A stretch of DNA of 64,000 nt from Streptomyces akebiae (GCF_019599145.1 NZ_CP080647.1:868001-932000), one strand, 5' to 3'; shown: positions 8,025-16,525, counted from the first letter of the stretch. Notes: a model not told the origin generated them from the letters alone. Translations and numbers: made by a program.

Positions 8025-8903
8025 TCACGGTCGTCCGCGGGCCGTCGAGCGCCGATCATCCGGCTGCCCGCGCCGTGCGGAACCGGGGCTGAGCTCTCGT
8101 TCGAAGGCGGCCCGGACCGTCGTGCCCCTCGTGCGGTCCAGCACGGCGAACACCACGTGCGCGAAGTGGCCTTCGAACCGGCCGCCGTCGGTGAGCAGGG
8201 CACGGAAGGCGGTCGCCACGTGCGCCGGGTCGTTGCCGAAGACACCGCAGCCCCAGGCGCCGAGGACCAGCCTCCGGTAGCCGTGTGCCACGGCCGTCTC
8301 CAGGACTCGTTCCGCGCGCACGGCCAGGGCGCGCGGCAGCTCCGGGGCGCGCTCCGGCATCGTCCGCAGGACGACCGACGCGTTCGGGGCCGCCGAGGTC
8401 AGGAAGCCGGTCGTGTACGGGGTGTCGAGGAGGGTGCCCCGGTCGTCACGGAAGACGGGGACGGCGGGTGAGTGGATGACACGGTCCGTGTAGAACGGAT
8501 CGCGGTGGGTGCGGTGGTGGTCGTAGAAGGCGCGGGCCTCGCGGACGCAGGTGTGGAGGGCGGAGGCACGGCAGAGGGCTTCCTCCTGGGCCTGGGCGCC
8601 GTTGAGGTAGCCGCCGCCGGGGTTGCGGGCGGAGGAGAAGTTGAGGACGGCCACGGGGGTGGCGTCGGTGGCTGTCAGGCGGTGAGCGGCTTCCAGGCTG
8701 CTCTCACCGGTGACCTCGACGGCCGACGGGACGGGGGCGACCGGTGGGGTCGGCACCGGGTCCGGACCGTACAGGCGGGTGCCGGAGCGTGCGGCCTCGA
8801 TCGCGGCCGTCAGGGAGACCTCGTGGCCGGCCGGGGCGCGGTAGCCGCCCGCCGCCACGATCCGCTCGGTCTCGTGTGCGATTCCGCGTAGGCGGGCGCT
8901 CAT
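8025..8903 (-). CDS. Poly(ADP-ribose) glycohydrolase, bacterial macro-domain type
   Basis: A 292-residue protein of the TIGR02452 family. It carries the PARG catalytic signature GGG-X7-QEE, seen as GGGYLNGAQAQEE, with the upstream NFSSARNPGGG loop. Members remove ADP-ribose chains by hydrolysis, the QEE glutamate being catalytic. The C-terminal LGAWGCGVFGNDP is the usual second ADP-ribose-binding loop. The ATG at 8903 (MSARLRGIAHETERI) is favoured over the open frame upstream, which encodes a low-complexity leader. No PARP-like transferase is nearby, so the physiological target is unknown. Confidence 0.85.
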   Translation of the reverse strand: MSARLRGIAHETERIVAAGGYRAPAGHEVSLTAAIEAARSGTRLYGPDPVPTPPVAPVPSAVEVTGESSLEAAHRLTATDATPVAVLNFSSARNPGGGYLNGAQAQEEALCRASALHTCVREARAFYDHHRTHRDPFYTDRVIHSPAVPVFRDDRGTLLDTPYTTGFLTSAAPNASVVLRTMPERAPELPRALAVRAERVLETAVAHGYRRLVLGAWGCGVFGNDPAHVATAFRALLTDGGRFEGHFAHVVFAVLDRTRGTTVRAAFERELSPGSARRGQPDDRRSTARGRP

Positions 8904-9234
8904 CGCGGCACCGCCGTGTCTCCCGCGCGCGCCGCCCGCGCGTACTCCCCCGTCGTGCTCATGGGCGCATCCTGGGCGATGCTGGTGAGTGACCGCAACG
9001 GAGTTTCCTCGTGTGAATGACCCGGGACGCATACGGGAAGAGGTGCCAGGAGTTCCCGTAAGCAGAGATCACCGATCCGCATTGCCACGATGTGCCCCCT
9101 TGTGCGAGAGCGGCGCGAGGGTTTTGGGTGGGACGAGCGCTGCCGGTCCGGCCCCACCGGGCGGGGATCGGCGGCTTGGTTGACGAGATGGCATCTCAGG
9201 AGGATCCCGACATGTCAGACAGGAGGATCCCGAC
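8904..9234. promoter_or_regulatory. Divergent intergenic region, PARG gene / egt operon
   Basis: This 331 bp region carries the promoters of two divergent transcription units. No gene is supported. Its distal end holds the tandem duplication of the egtA ribosome site and start codon listed separately. I cannot place a confident -35/-10 pair. Confidence 0.4.
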
Positions 9235-9242
9235 ATGTCAGA
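9197..9242 (+). repeat. Perfect 23 bp tandem duplication over the egtA translation start
   Basis: Bases 9197-9219 and 9220-9242 are identical. Each copy contains AGGAGG followed by an ATG 8 bases later, so the transcript has two complete initiation sites. The first ATG (9212) is out of frame with egtA and would make a 46-residue peptide ending at 9352. The second ATG (9235) starts egtA. Confidence 0.9.
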
Positions 9243-10509
9243 TTCGACGAGTGGCTGTACGGAGCACCGCTCCTCGGTCACCGAGGCGGAGGTCGAGGCC
9301 CTGGTACGGGGCATCTGCTTCAAGACCGGTCCACCCCGCACTCTCGGTGTAGAGCTGGAATGGCACATCCACGAGCTGCGTGATCCACGGCTCCCGGCAA
9401 CACCCGCACGACTCGAAGCGGCCTACGCCGCACTGCGGACCCTGACCCTGAACTCGCCCCTGACCGTCGAGCCCGGCGGCCAGCTGGAGCTCAGCTCGGC
9501 GCCGGCCGCCTCCCTGATGGAGTGCGTCGGGTCCGTCTCGGCCGACCTCGTCGCCGTACGCGCGACGCTGCGGGAGGCGGGTCTCGGCATCAGCGGCTTC
9601 GGCCACGAACCCTGGAACCCCCCGACCCGCTACCTCCACGAACCCCGCTACGACGCGATGGAGATCTATCTCGACCGCTTCGGACCCGAGGGGCGGTCCA
9701 TGATGTGCTCCTCCGCCTCGGTGCAGGTGTGTCTCGACGCCGGGTACGAGGAGCCGGGCCCGCTCGGCCACCAGCGGCGCTGGTGGCTGTCGCATCAGCT
9801 CGGCGCCGTCCTGGTGGCGGCGTTCGCGCACTCCCCGCTGGCGCGCGGCCGGGTCACCGGCTGGCGTTCGACCCGGCAGGCGCTGTGGGCCGCCATGGAC
9901 CCCGGTCGTACGGACGCGCCGTCGTTGGACGGCGACCCGCGCGCGGCATGGGCCCGGCTGGTGCTGGACGCGCCCGTGATGTGCGTCCGGGCCGACGAGG
10001 GCCCCTGGGCCGTGCCCGGAGGGATGACGTTCCGGGAGTGGACGCGGTCCGACACCCCGCCGACCCGGGCCGACCTCGACTACCACCTGACGACCCTGTT
10101 CCCGCCGGTGCGCCCGCGTGGCCATCTGGAGTTCCGCATGATCGACGCGCAGCCGGGCGAGGACGGGTGGATCGTGCCGCTCGCCGTGACGGCGGCGCTG
10201 TTCGAGGACCCGGCGGCCGCCGAGACCGCGTATCGGACCGTCAAGCCCCTCGCGGAGCGGGCCGGTTCGCAACCGCCACCGCGCAATCCGCTGTGGGAGG
10301 CGGCGGCCCGGGACGGGCTGGCCGATCCCGAACTGCGGGAGGCGGCGGTGGTCTGCTTCGCCGCGGCGGCCGAGGCGCTGCCCAGACTCGGGGCGAGCCC
10401 CGAGGTGCTGGACGCGGTCGCGGCGTACACCGACCGCTATGTGGCCCGGGGGCGCTGCCCCGCCGACGATCTGCTCGACCTGTCGCACGGGAAGGACCTC
10501 CCCGCATGA
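9235..10509 (+). CDS. egtA: Ergothioneine biosynthesis glutamate-cysteine ligase EgtA
   Basis: A 424-residue ATP-dependent ligase that makes gamma-glutamylcysteine, the sulfur donor for EgtB. It has the GCS2-type fold: LGVELEWHIH near residue 38, EPGGQLELSSAP near 80, CSSASVQVCLD near 160, and RGHLEFRMIDAQP near 295. It is the first gene of egtABCD, and its stop overlaps the egtB ATG by 4 bp. The ATG at 9235 keeps the complete domain and has an AGGAGG site. A duplicated, out-of-frame initiation site lies 23 bp upstream and could lower its translation. Confidence 0.93.
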   Translation: MSDSTSGCTEHRSSVTEAEVEALVRGICFKTGPPRTLGVELEWHIHELRDPRLPATPARLEAAYAALRTLTLNSPLTVEPGGQLELSSAPAASLMECVGSVSADLVAVRATLREAGLGISGFGHEPWNPPTRYLHEPRYDAMEIYLDRFGPEGRSMMCSSASVQVCLDAGYEEPGPLGHQRRWWLSHQLGAVLVAAFAHSPLARGRVTGWRSTRQALWAAMDPGRTDAPSLDGDPRAAWARLVLDAPVMCVRADEGPWAVPGGMTFREWTRSDTPPTRADLDYHLTTLFPPVRPRGHLEFRMIDAQPGEDGWIVPLAVTAALFEDPAAAETAYRTVKPLAERAGSQPPPRNPLWEAAARDGLADPELREAAVVCFAAAAEALPRLGASPEVLDAVAAYTDRYVARGRCPADDLLDLSHGKDLPA

Positions 10510-11852
10510 CCGCACCCGAGACGCCGGCTCCGACGACCGACGCCGACCCCGGCATACTCCGGGAGCGCGCGCTGGCGGCGCTGACCACGGCCCGGGCCCG
10601 CACCGCGCTCCTGACCAGCGCCGTCGAGGAACCCGATCTCACCGCGCAGCACTCGCCGCTGATGTCGCCCCTGGTGTGGGACCTCGCCCACATCGGCAAC
10701 CAGGAGGAGCTGTGGCTGCTGCGGAACGTCGCCGGGCGGGAGGCGATGCGGCCCGAGATCGACGGGCTGTACGACGCCTTCGAGCATCCGCGCGCCGAGC
10801 GACCCTCGCTGCCGCTGCTGCCGCCCGAGGAGGCCCGGCGGTATCTGGCGGAGGTGCGCGGCCGGGCCCTGGACGTGCTGGAGAGCGTCGACTTCCACGG
10901 CACCCGGCTCACCGACGCGGGTTTCGCCTTCGGCATGATCGCCCAGCACGAGCAGCAGCACGACGAGACGATGCTGATCACCCATCAGCTGCGCAAGGGG
11001 CCCGCCGTGCTGTCGGCGCCGGACCCGGAGACTGTCCCGCTGTACACGGGGCCGTCCGAAGTCCTCGTACCCGGCGGGGAGTTCGTGATGGGCACCTCGA
11101 CCGAGCCGTGGGCGCTGGACAACGAACGGCCGGCGCACCGGCGGATCGTCCCGGCGTTCCACATCGACACCACGCCGGTGACGAACGGCGCGTACCAGGC
11201 GTTCATCGAGGACGGCGGTTACGACGACGAGCGCTGGTGGACGGCCGAGGGCTGGGACCACATCCGTGCGCACGGCATCCACGCACCGTTGTTCTGGCGG
11301 CGCGACGGCCGGCAGTGGCTGCGGCGGCGTTTCGGGGTCACCGAGGTCGTACCGGCCGACGAACCCGTGCTGCACGTGTGCTGGTACGAGGCCGACGCGT
11401 ACGCCCGCTGGGCGGGGCGGCGGCTGCCCACGGAGGCCGAGTGGGAGAAGGCGGCCCGGCACGACCCGGTCACCGGCCGCTCCGCCCGTTACCCGTGGGG
11501 CGACGCCGATCCGGAGCCCGAACACGCCAACCTGGGGCAGCGGCATCTGCGCCCGGCACCGGCCGGCAGCTATCCGGCGGGGGAATCTCCCCTGGGCGTA
11601 CGGCAGTTGATCGGTGACGTGTGGGAGTGGACGTCGAGCGACTTCCTGCCCTACCCGGGGTTCACGGCGTTCCCGTACAAGGAGTACTCGGAGGTGTTCT
11701 TCGGCCCCGAGTACAAGGTGCTGCGCGGTGGCGCGTTCGCCGTGGACCCCGTGGCGTGCCGGGGGACGTTCCGCAACTGGGACTACCCGATCCGGCGGCA
11801 GATCTTCAGCGGCTTCCGCACGGCGCGGGACGCCTCCCCGGAGGTCGTCTGA
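10506..11852 (+). CDS. egtB: Ergothioneine sulfoxide synthase EgtB
   Basis: A 448-residue non-heme iron enzyme that joins gamma-glutamylcysteine to hercynine with oxygen. The N-terminal DinB-like domain supplies the iron ligands: His in LAHIGNQEELWLLR near residue 55 and the HX3HXE pattern in QHEQQHDETM near 145. The C-terminal formylglycine-generating-enzyme-like domain includes PGGEFVMGT, TEAEWEKAAR, DVWEWTSSDF and RGTFRNWDYP. It overlaps egtA by ATGA and egtC by one base, so the operon is translationally coupled. Length is typical. Confidence 0.95.
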   Translation: MTAPETPAPTTDADPGILRERALAALTTARARTALLTSAVEEPDLTAQHSPLMSPLVWDLAHIGNQEELWLLRNVAGREAMRPEIDGLYDAFEHPRAERPSLPLLPPEEARRYLAEVRGRALDVLESVDFHGTRLTDAGFAFGMIAQHEQQHDETMLITHQLRKGPAVLSAPDPETVPLYTGPSEVLVPGGEFVMGTSTEPWALDNERPAHRRIVPAFHIDTTPVTNGAYQAFIEDGGYDDERWWTAEGWDHIRAHGIHAPLFWRRDGRQWLRRRFGVTEVVPADEPVLHVCWYEADAYARWAGRRLPTEAEWEKAARHDPVTGRSARYPWGDADPEPEHANLGQRHLRPAPAGSYPAGESPLGVRQLIGDVWEWTSSDFLPYPGFTAFPYKEYSEVFFGPEYKVLRGGAFAVDPVACRGTFRNWDYPIRRQIFSGFRTARDASPEVV

Positions 11853-12661
11853 TGTGTCGTCATCTCGCTTATCTCGGGCCGCAGTCCGCGCTGGGCAGGG
11901 TTCTGGTGGATCCGCCGCACAGCCTGTTCCGGCAGTCGTGGGCGCCCCGGCGACAGCGGTACGGGACCGTCAACGCCGACGGCTTCGGGGTCGGCTGGTA
12001 CGCCGAGGGGGACCCGGTGCCGGGGCGGTACCGCCGGTCCGGGCCCATCTGGGGGGACCTGTCCTTCACCGACCTCGCCCGGGTGGTCCGTTCCGGGGCG
12101 CTGCTGGCCGCCGTACGGGACGCCACGGTGCCGGGGGCGGACAACGAGGCCGCGGCGGCGCCGTACGCCGCCGGGCCCTGGCTGTTCAGCCACAACGGGG
12201 CGGTCGCCGGCTGGCCCCGGTCGCTGGGGCATCTCGCGGACGGTCTGCCCGCCGCGGAGCTGCTGTCGATGGAGGCCCGCAACGACTCCGCGCTCGTGTG
12301 GGCACTGGTCCTGAACCGGCTGCGCGCGGGCGACGAGGAGGGCCAGGCGCTGGCCGACACGGTCCTCGACGTCGCCCGGGCGGCGCCCGGTTCGCGGCTC
12401 AACCTGCTGCTGACCAACGGGGAGGCGATCACCGCGACGGCCTGGGGCGACACGCTCTGGTACCTCGCCGAGCCCGGCCGCAGCACGGTCGTGGCCTCCG
12501 AGCCGTACGACGACGATCCGCACTGGGTGGAGGTCCCGGACCGCACGCTGCTGGCGGCGAGCCGTGACGACGTCCTGCTCACCCCGCTCAAGGAGCTGGA
12601 GGAACCCAGCCGCCCGAACGACGAGACCGCCTCCGCACCGCCGAAGGAGCCTTCCGAGTGA
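11852..12661 (+). CDS. egtC: Ergothioneine biosynthesis amidohydrolase EgtC
   Basis: A 269-residue class II glutamine-amidotransferase-like hydrolase that removes the gamma-glutamyl group from the EgtB product. Cys2 in MCRHLAYLG is the N-terminal nucleophile exposed after Met removal, so this start is fixed by function. Other family marks are the NADGFGVGWY segment near residue 43 and LFSHNGAVAGWP near 113. It sits between egtB and egtD, overlapping the former by 1 bp and the latter by 4 bp. Confidence 0.94.
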   Translation: MCRHLAYLGPQSALGRVLVDPPHSLFRQSWAPRRQRYGTVNADGFGVGWYAEGDPVPGRYRRSGPIWGDLSFTDLARVVRSGALLAAVRDATVPGADNEAAAAPYAAGPWLFSHNGAVAGWPRSLGHLADGLPAAELLSMEARNDSALVWALVLNRLRAGDEEGQALADTVLDVARAAPGSRLNLLLTNGEAITATAWGDTLWYLAEPGRSTVVASEPYDDDPHWVEVPDRTLLAASRDDVLLTPLKELEEPSRPNDETASAPPKEPSE

Positions 12662-13620
12662 GCCCGTTCCGTCTCACCCGCACCCTGCCCGAGGACGCCA
12701 CCGACGCGGCCCTGCGCGCCGATGTCCTGGAGGGCCTGACCCGCACCCCGAAGACACTCCCGCCGAAGTGGTTCTACGACGCGCGCGGCAGTGAACTGTT
12801 CGAGCGGATCACCGAGTTGCCCGAGTACTACCCGACCCGTGCCGAGCGGGAGATCCTCGTCGGCCGGGCGGGCGAGATCGCCGCGGCGAGCGGCGCGCGC
12901 ACCCTGGTCGAGCTGGGGTCCGGCTCCTCCGACAAGACCCGGCACCTGCTGGACGCGATGCCGGGCCTGGACACCTATGTGCCGGTCGACGTGAGCGAGA
13001 GCGCGCTGCGGCAGGCGGGCGAGGCGCTGGCCGCCGAGCGGCCGGGGCTGAACGTGCACGCCCTGATCGCCGACTTCACCGCCGGGCTCGACCTGCCCGA
13101 GACGCCGGGGCCGCGTCTGGTGGCGTTCCTGGGCGGCACCATCGGCAATCTGGTGCCCGTGGAGCGCGCCGCGTTCCTGGGCGCCGTACGGGCCCTGCTG
13201 GCGCCGGGTGACGCGCTGCTGCTGGGCACGGACCTGGTCAAGGACGAGGCGGTGCTGGTCGCCGCGTACGACGACGCGGCCGGGGTGACGGCCGAGTTCA
13301 ACAAGAACGTGCTCAACGTGGTGGACCGGGAGCTGGGGGCGGACTTCGACCCCGACGCCTTCGACCATGTCGCCCTCTGGAACACGGAGTGCGAGTGGAT
13401 CGAGATGCGGCTGCGGTCCCGTACGGCGCAGACGGTGAAGATCCCCGCGCTGGATCTCGCGGTCGACTTCGAAGCCGGGGAGGAATTGCGGACCGAGGTG
13501 TCCGCGAAGTTCCGGGAGGAAGGGGTTCGGGACGAACTGGCTTCTGTCGGACTGGAGCTGACGCATTGGTGGACGGATGAGGAGGGGCGGTTCGCGCTGT
13601 CGTTGAGTGGGGTGGGGTAG
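12658..13620 (+). CDS. egtD: L-histidine N-alpha-methyltransferase EgtD
   Basis: A 320-residue SAM-dependent enzyme that trimethylates histidine to hercynine. The SAM-binding motif is LVELGSGSSDKTRHLL near residue 80. Substrate and SAM contacts lie in FLGGTIGN near 160 and FNKNVLNVVDREL near 215. The start is a GTG overlapping the egtC stop (GTGA). The PLP lyase EgtE, needed for the last step, is not in the window; in Streptomyces it is usually encoded elsewhere. Confidence 0.94.
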   Translation: MSPFRLTRTLPEDATDAALRADVLEGLTRTPKTLPPKWFYDARGSELFERITELPEYYPTRAEREILVGRAGEIAAASGARTLVELGSGSSDKTRHLLDAMPGLDTYVPVDVSESALRQAGEALAAERPGLNVHALIADFTAGLDLPETPGPRLVAFLGGTIGNLVPVERAAFLGAVRALLAPGDALLLGTDLVKDEAVLVAAYDDAAGVTAEFNKNVLNVVDRELGADFDPDAFDHVALWNTECEWIEMRLRSRTAQTVKIPALDLAVDFEAGEELRTEVSAKFREEGVRDELASVGLELTHWWTDEEGRFALSLSGVG

Positions 13621-13654
13621 GGGGAGGGGTTCGATGTCGGGTGCGGGTGCGGGG

Positions 13655-13715
13655 AGGCTGGTCGCGCGGTTCCCCGCGCCCCTGAAAGAGCGGGGCTGCG
13701 CCCCTGCTTTTCAAC
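13655..13715. repeat. Interspersed GC-rich intergenic element, copy 3
   Basis: GGCTGGTCGCGCGGTTCCCC, then GCGCCCCTGAAAGAGCGGGG and TGCGCCCCTGC, 35 bp after the egtD stop. The GCCCCTG and CGGGGC parts can pair, so it may end egt transcription. Confidence 0.7.
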
Positions 13716-13827
13716 CCCACTCACCCGCACCTGCCGGCATCTCTCGCGCCGTCGGGCGACCTGGGGCACCGTGGAGTGACGTGTGGCGTATCGGCCACCG
13801 GTGGAGCACGCGACAAGGAGAACCCGC

Positions 13828-14043
13828 ATGACCGACCACGTGTACCGGGTCACCGAGATCGTCGGCAGTTCGGCGGAGAGCGTCGACCACGCCATTCGCA
13901 ACGGTGTCGCCCGCGCCGCCCAGACCCTGCGCAACCTCGACTGGTTCGAGGTGACGCAGGTCCGGGGGCACATCGAGGACGGGCAGATCGCGCACTACCA
14001 GGTCGGCCTCAAGGTCGGCTTCCGGCTGGACGAGGCGGAGTGA
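13828..14043 (+). CDS. Dodecin-family flavin-storage protein
   Basis: A 71-residue protein of normal dodecin length. It shows the family pattern: VYRVTEIVGSSAESVDHAIR at the N terminus, ARAAQTLRNLDWFEVTQVRG in the middle, and HYQVGLKVGFRLDE at the end. Dodecins form hollow dodecamers that bind riboflavin or FMN, with the conserved Trp (W37 region) stacking on the ring. The ATG is preceded by AAGGAGAA. It is monocistronic and converges with the HAD gene. Confidence 0.92.
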   Translation: MTDHVYRVTEIVGSSAESVDHAIRNGVARAAQTLRNLDWFEVTQVRGHIEDGQIAHYQVGLKVGFRLDEAE

Positions 14044-14094
14044 CGGACCGGGGCGGTCCGGCCCGCAGGTCTCCGGACCTCAGGTCTCCGGCCC
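14044..14094. terminator. Short hairpin and CAGGTCTCCGG repeats between convergent genes
   Basis: CGGACCG-GGG-CGGTCCG (14044-14060) forms a 7 bp stem directly after the dodecin stop. It is followed by two copies of CAGGTCTCCGG. It probably ends transcription from both sides. There is no T tract. Confidence 0.5.
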
Positions 14095-14583
14095 TCAGGT
14101 CCGGCCCTCCCGTTCCTGCGCCACCTTCAGCGCGGCGGAGGTCGCGGCCCAGCGCGCCCGTACGACCGTGAATCCCGCCCGCTCCGCGTCCTCGCAGACC
14201 AGTTCGTCGTCGTCCACGAGGACGCGGATCTCGCGGGTCCTGGCGAGGTCTCGGAGGATCTCCAGCTTGGTGCGGCGGGCGGGCCTGCGGTCGTTGTTCC
14301 GGCGCATCCAGATGCGCCCTTCGGGCAGCCCCTGCGCCGCCAGCCAGTCGACGGTGTCGCGGCGGCAGCGCTCGGGGCGCCCGGTCAGATACACGACCTC
14401 GCACTCCTCGGCGCTCTCCCGTGCGAGCGCCACGCCCTCGGCCAGCGGCGGATCCTGTGGCGCGGCGGCGAAGAACGCGTCCCAGTCGCGCGGGGCGCGC
14501 TCCAGGAACCGCTGCCGGTGCGCGGTGTCGGCGAGGGTGTTGTCGAGGTCGAATACGGCGAGGGGCCGGTCGTTGTCGGTCAC
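14095..14583 (-). CDS. HAD-superfamily hydrolase (small, acid-phosphatase-like)
   Basis: A 162-residue HAD-fold protein. The nucleophile motif DLDNTLADT is at residues 12-20, motif II is VVYLTGRP near 64, and the acidic motif is LVDDDELVCEDA near 122. This layout resembles phosphatase domains of polynucleotide-kinase type and small HAD phosphatases, without a kinase domain here. It is cytoplasmic and its substrate is unknown. It converges with dodecin and is divergent from the flavoprotein at 14719. Confidence 0.8.
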   Translation of the reverse strand: MTDNDRPLAVFDLDNTLADTAHRQRFLERAPRDWDAFFAAAPQDPPLAEGVALARESAEECEVVYLTGRPERCRRDTVDWLAAQGLPEGRIWMRRNNDRRPARRTKLEILRDLARTREIRVLVDDDELVCEDAERAGFTVVRARWAATSAALKVAQEREGRT

Positions 14584-14658
14584 GGCACCAGCCTAGGCAG
14601 CAGCTGACTCGTGTCGTCCGCCGTCGCTTCACACAACAACCACGAAGCCCGCCAGTAG

Positions 14659-14679
14659 CTTGAGGTTTCAAACGTTAAG
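14659..14679. promoter_or_regulatory. Candidate operator of the NDH-2-like gene
   Basis: CTTGAGGTTT-C-AAACGTTAAG, an inverted repeat with 8 of 10 matching pairs, lies 40 bp before the GTG of the flavoprotein gene. The layout resembles MarR-family operators. It is distinct in sequence from the TTGCCTGACTCAAGTAA sites elsewhere in the window. Confidence 0.4.
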
Positions 14680-14718
14680 GTCGTCATCTCTCCCCCCACC
14701 CAGCACAGGAGAATCGGC

Positions 14719-15816
14719 GTGCCTGACGGCGAAGTGATCGTGATCGGAGGCGGATACGGCGGCATCCGCCTCGCCAAACAGCTGGACGATGTCGCACGGG
14801 TCACCCTCGTGGACCGCAAGGAGGTCTTCTTCCACCGCATCGCCGCTCTGCGCGCGGGCGTGCGCGAGGCATGGACGTCCACCCCCTTCATCCCGTACGA
14901 CCGGCTGCTGCGCCACGGCCGTGTGGTCGTCGGCAAGGCGGTCGACATCGACACCGGCGAGCGGCAGGTGAAGCTCGCCACGGGTGAGCGGCTGCCGTAC
15001 GACGTGGTGGTGATCGCGACCGGCGCGGACTATCCCGAGCCGGCGCGTTTCCTCGGCACCACTCCCGAGGAGGCGGGCAAGACGTTCGCCGCCCACCAGG
15101 AGAACGTGGCGACCGCCGGGCACGTCCTGATCGTCGGCGGCGGGCCCGGTGGTGTGGAGCTCGCCGCCGAGGTCCGGCTGGCCCGGCCGGACGCGCGGGT
15201 CACCCTCGCGCACGCCGGATCGGAACTGCTCAGCTCCACCGGCAGCAAGTGGGCGGGACGACGGGCCCTGACCTGGCTGGAGTCGCACGACGTGGACGTC
15301 AGGCTCGACACGTTCGTCTCCCAGGGCCCCGACTTCGGCACCTACCGGGACGGCCGGGGCGGGCTCATCGAGGCGGACCTCGCGTTCTGGGCCAACGGCA
15401 CCACGCCGAACACGCTCTGGCTGCGGCTGGCCGGGCACGGGGCGTGGCTGAACGCGGCCGGACAGGTCAAGGTCGACCGGATGCTGCGGGTCGACGGGCG
15501 CCTCGACGTGTTCGCGGTCGGCGACGTGAACGATGTGAGCGAGCAGAAGGTCTCCCCCGTCGCGTTCGCCCAGGCGGACATCGCCGCCCACAACATCCGT
15601 TCCTATCTGGGGAGTTCGGGCAAGCACCGTAAGGAACCGCGTCTGTACCGGCCGATCCGGCGGACCCCGCTGATCATTCCTCTCGGTTCGGCCGACGGGA
15701 TCACGCTGCTGCCGGTGCCGGGCGGTGAGACGGCCGTGCTGGGGGCTCGGACGTCCACGCTGGCGAAGGCGAAGACGTTGATGACGCCGTATGTGCGCAA
15801 GCAGTTGGGGTACTGA
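14719..15816 (+). CDS. NAD(P)/FAD-dependent oxidoreductase (NDH-2 / AIF-like)
   Basis: A 365-residue flavoprotein with two Rossmann folds. The FAD-binding motif is VIGGGYGGIRLAKQL at residues 8-22; the NAD(P) motif is LIVGGGPGGVELAAEVR near 135. The second FAD contact is DVFAVGDVNDVSEQ near 265. The layout matches type II NADH dehydrogenases and AIF-like quinone reductases. No C-terminal membrane helix is obvious, so membrane attachment, if any, would be peripheral. The start is a GTG 6 bp after AGGAGAAT. It is transcribed alone, with a palindrome in its promoter. Confidence 0.85.
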   Translation: MPDGEVIVIGGGYGGIRLAKQLDDVARVTLVDRKEVFFHRIAALRAGVREAWTSTPFIPYDRLLRHGRVVVGKAVDIDTGERQVKLATGERLPYDVVVIATGADYPEPARFLGTTPEEAGKTFAAHQENVATAGHVLIVGGGPGGVELAAEVRLARPDARVTLAHAGSELLSSTGSKWAGRRALTWLESHDVDVRLDTFVSQGPDFGTYRDGRGGLIEADLAFWANGTTPNTLWLRLAGHGAWLNAAGQVKVDRMLRVDGRLDVFAVGDVNDVSEQKVSPVAFAQADIAAHNIRSYLGSSGKHRKEPRLYRPIRRTPLIIPLGSADGITLLPVPGGETAVLGARTSTLAKAKTLMTPYVRKQLGY

Positions 15817-15857
15817 GGCTCGGGGGTTGCGGGGTGCGTCGTCGGGTGCGGATCGGC

Positions 15858-15920
15858 GGGGGCCGGTCGCGCAGTTCCCCGCGCCCCTTGAAAGCGCTGG
15901 GCGCGACCCCTGCCGTCAAG
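15858..15920. repeat. Interspersed GC-rich intergenic element, copy 4
   Basis: GGCCGGTCGCGCAGTTCCCC, then GCGCCCCTTGAAAGCGCTGG and CGCGACCCCTGCC, between two convergent genes, 40 bp after the flavoprotein stop. Confidence 0.7.
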
Positions 15921-15985
15921 GGGCGCGGTTGGAACAGCGCGAGCAACCCCCACTCACCCGCACCCGACGACGCACCCCACGACGG

Positions 15986-16504
15986 TCATTCGACCCGCGC
16001 CGCCCCCGCCGTCTCCTGCTCCACCAGGTCGTTCGCATGCGTGAGAAAGTCGTCGACCATCCGGTGGAAGAGACCCGCGAGCTGCCGGAGCTCCTCCGGG
16101 GACCACTCGGACAGCGCCATCTGCATGCCACGGACGCCGGCCTCGCGGATGCGCCCTATGGCCTCCTCACCGGCCGGCGTCAGCTCGATGCGCTGGGCGC
16201 GGCGGTCGTCCGGGTCCGGTACGCGGGTGACGTAGCCGGTCCTCTGGAGCTGCTGCACCTGGCGGGTGACATGGGAGGCCTCGACACCGAGCCGGTTGGC
16301 CAGCTCCCCCGGGCGCAGCGGCTCGGAGTCGGCGATCTGCCGCAGCAGCGCCACGGCGGCACGGTCCAGCGGCACGCCGGCCAGGCTCATCAGGCGCTCG
16401 TGGGCCCGCGCCCGGGTGCTGAGGTAGGTGATGCGAGTGAGGGCTCGCTCGATCTCGATCACTTCCGCCGAGGCGGGGTCGGAGGGTAGCGGTGATGGGG
16501 ACAT
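15986..16504 (-). CDS. MarR-family transcriptional regulator
   Basis: A 172-residue winged-helix repressor of the MarR family. The DNA-recognition region is PLRPGELANRLGVEASHVTR near residues 62-82, followed by the wing DPDDRRAQRIELTPAGEEA near 97-115. MarR proteins bind short palindromes as dimers and release on binding phenolic or other small ligands. It is divergent from an esterase. A 17 bp palindrome (16526-16542) overlaps its own -35 box, so it is probably autoregulated. A close copy of that palindrome lies at 28614, which links it to a second locus. Confidence 0.88.
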   Translation of the reverse strand: MSPSPLPSDPASAEVIEIERALTRITYLSTRARAHERLMSLAGVPLDRAAVALLRQIADSEPLRPGELANRLGVEASHVTRQVQQLQRTGYVTRVPDPDDRRAQRIELTPAGEEAIGRIREAGVRGMQMALSEWSPEELRQLAGLFHRMVDDFLTHANDLVEQETAGAARVE

Positions 16505-16511
16505 GGGAGCT

Positions 16512-16517
16512 ACTTTA
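16512..16517 (-). promoter_or_regulatory. -10 box of the marR gene (leaderless)
   Basis: TAAAGT on the minus strand ends 7 bp before the ATG at 16504. A possible -35 TTGAGT (minus strand, 16533-16538) lies 15 bp upstream, inside the palindrome. Confidence 0.4.
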
Positions 16518-16525
16518 CCATCTTG

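Noticed and set aside
9212-9352. Small ORF from the first duplicated start before egtA
   Set aside because: It is an out-of-frame reading of egtA with no conserved features. It is reported as a translation-start oddity, not as a gene.
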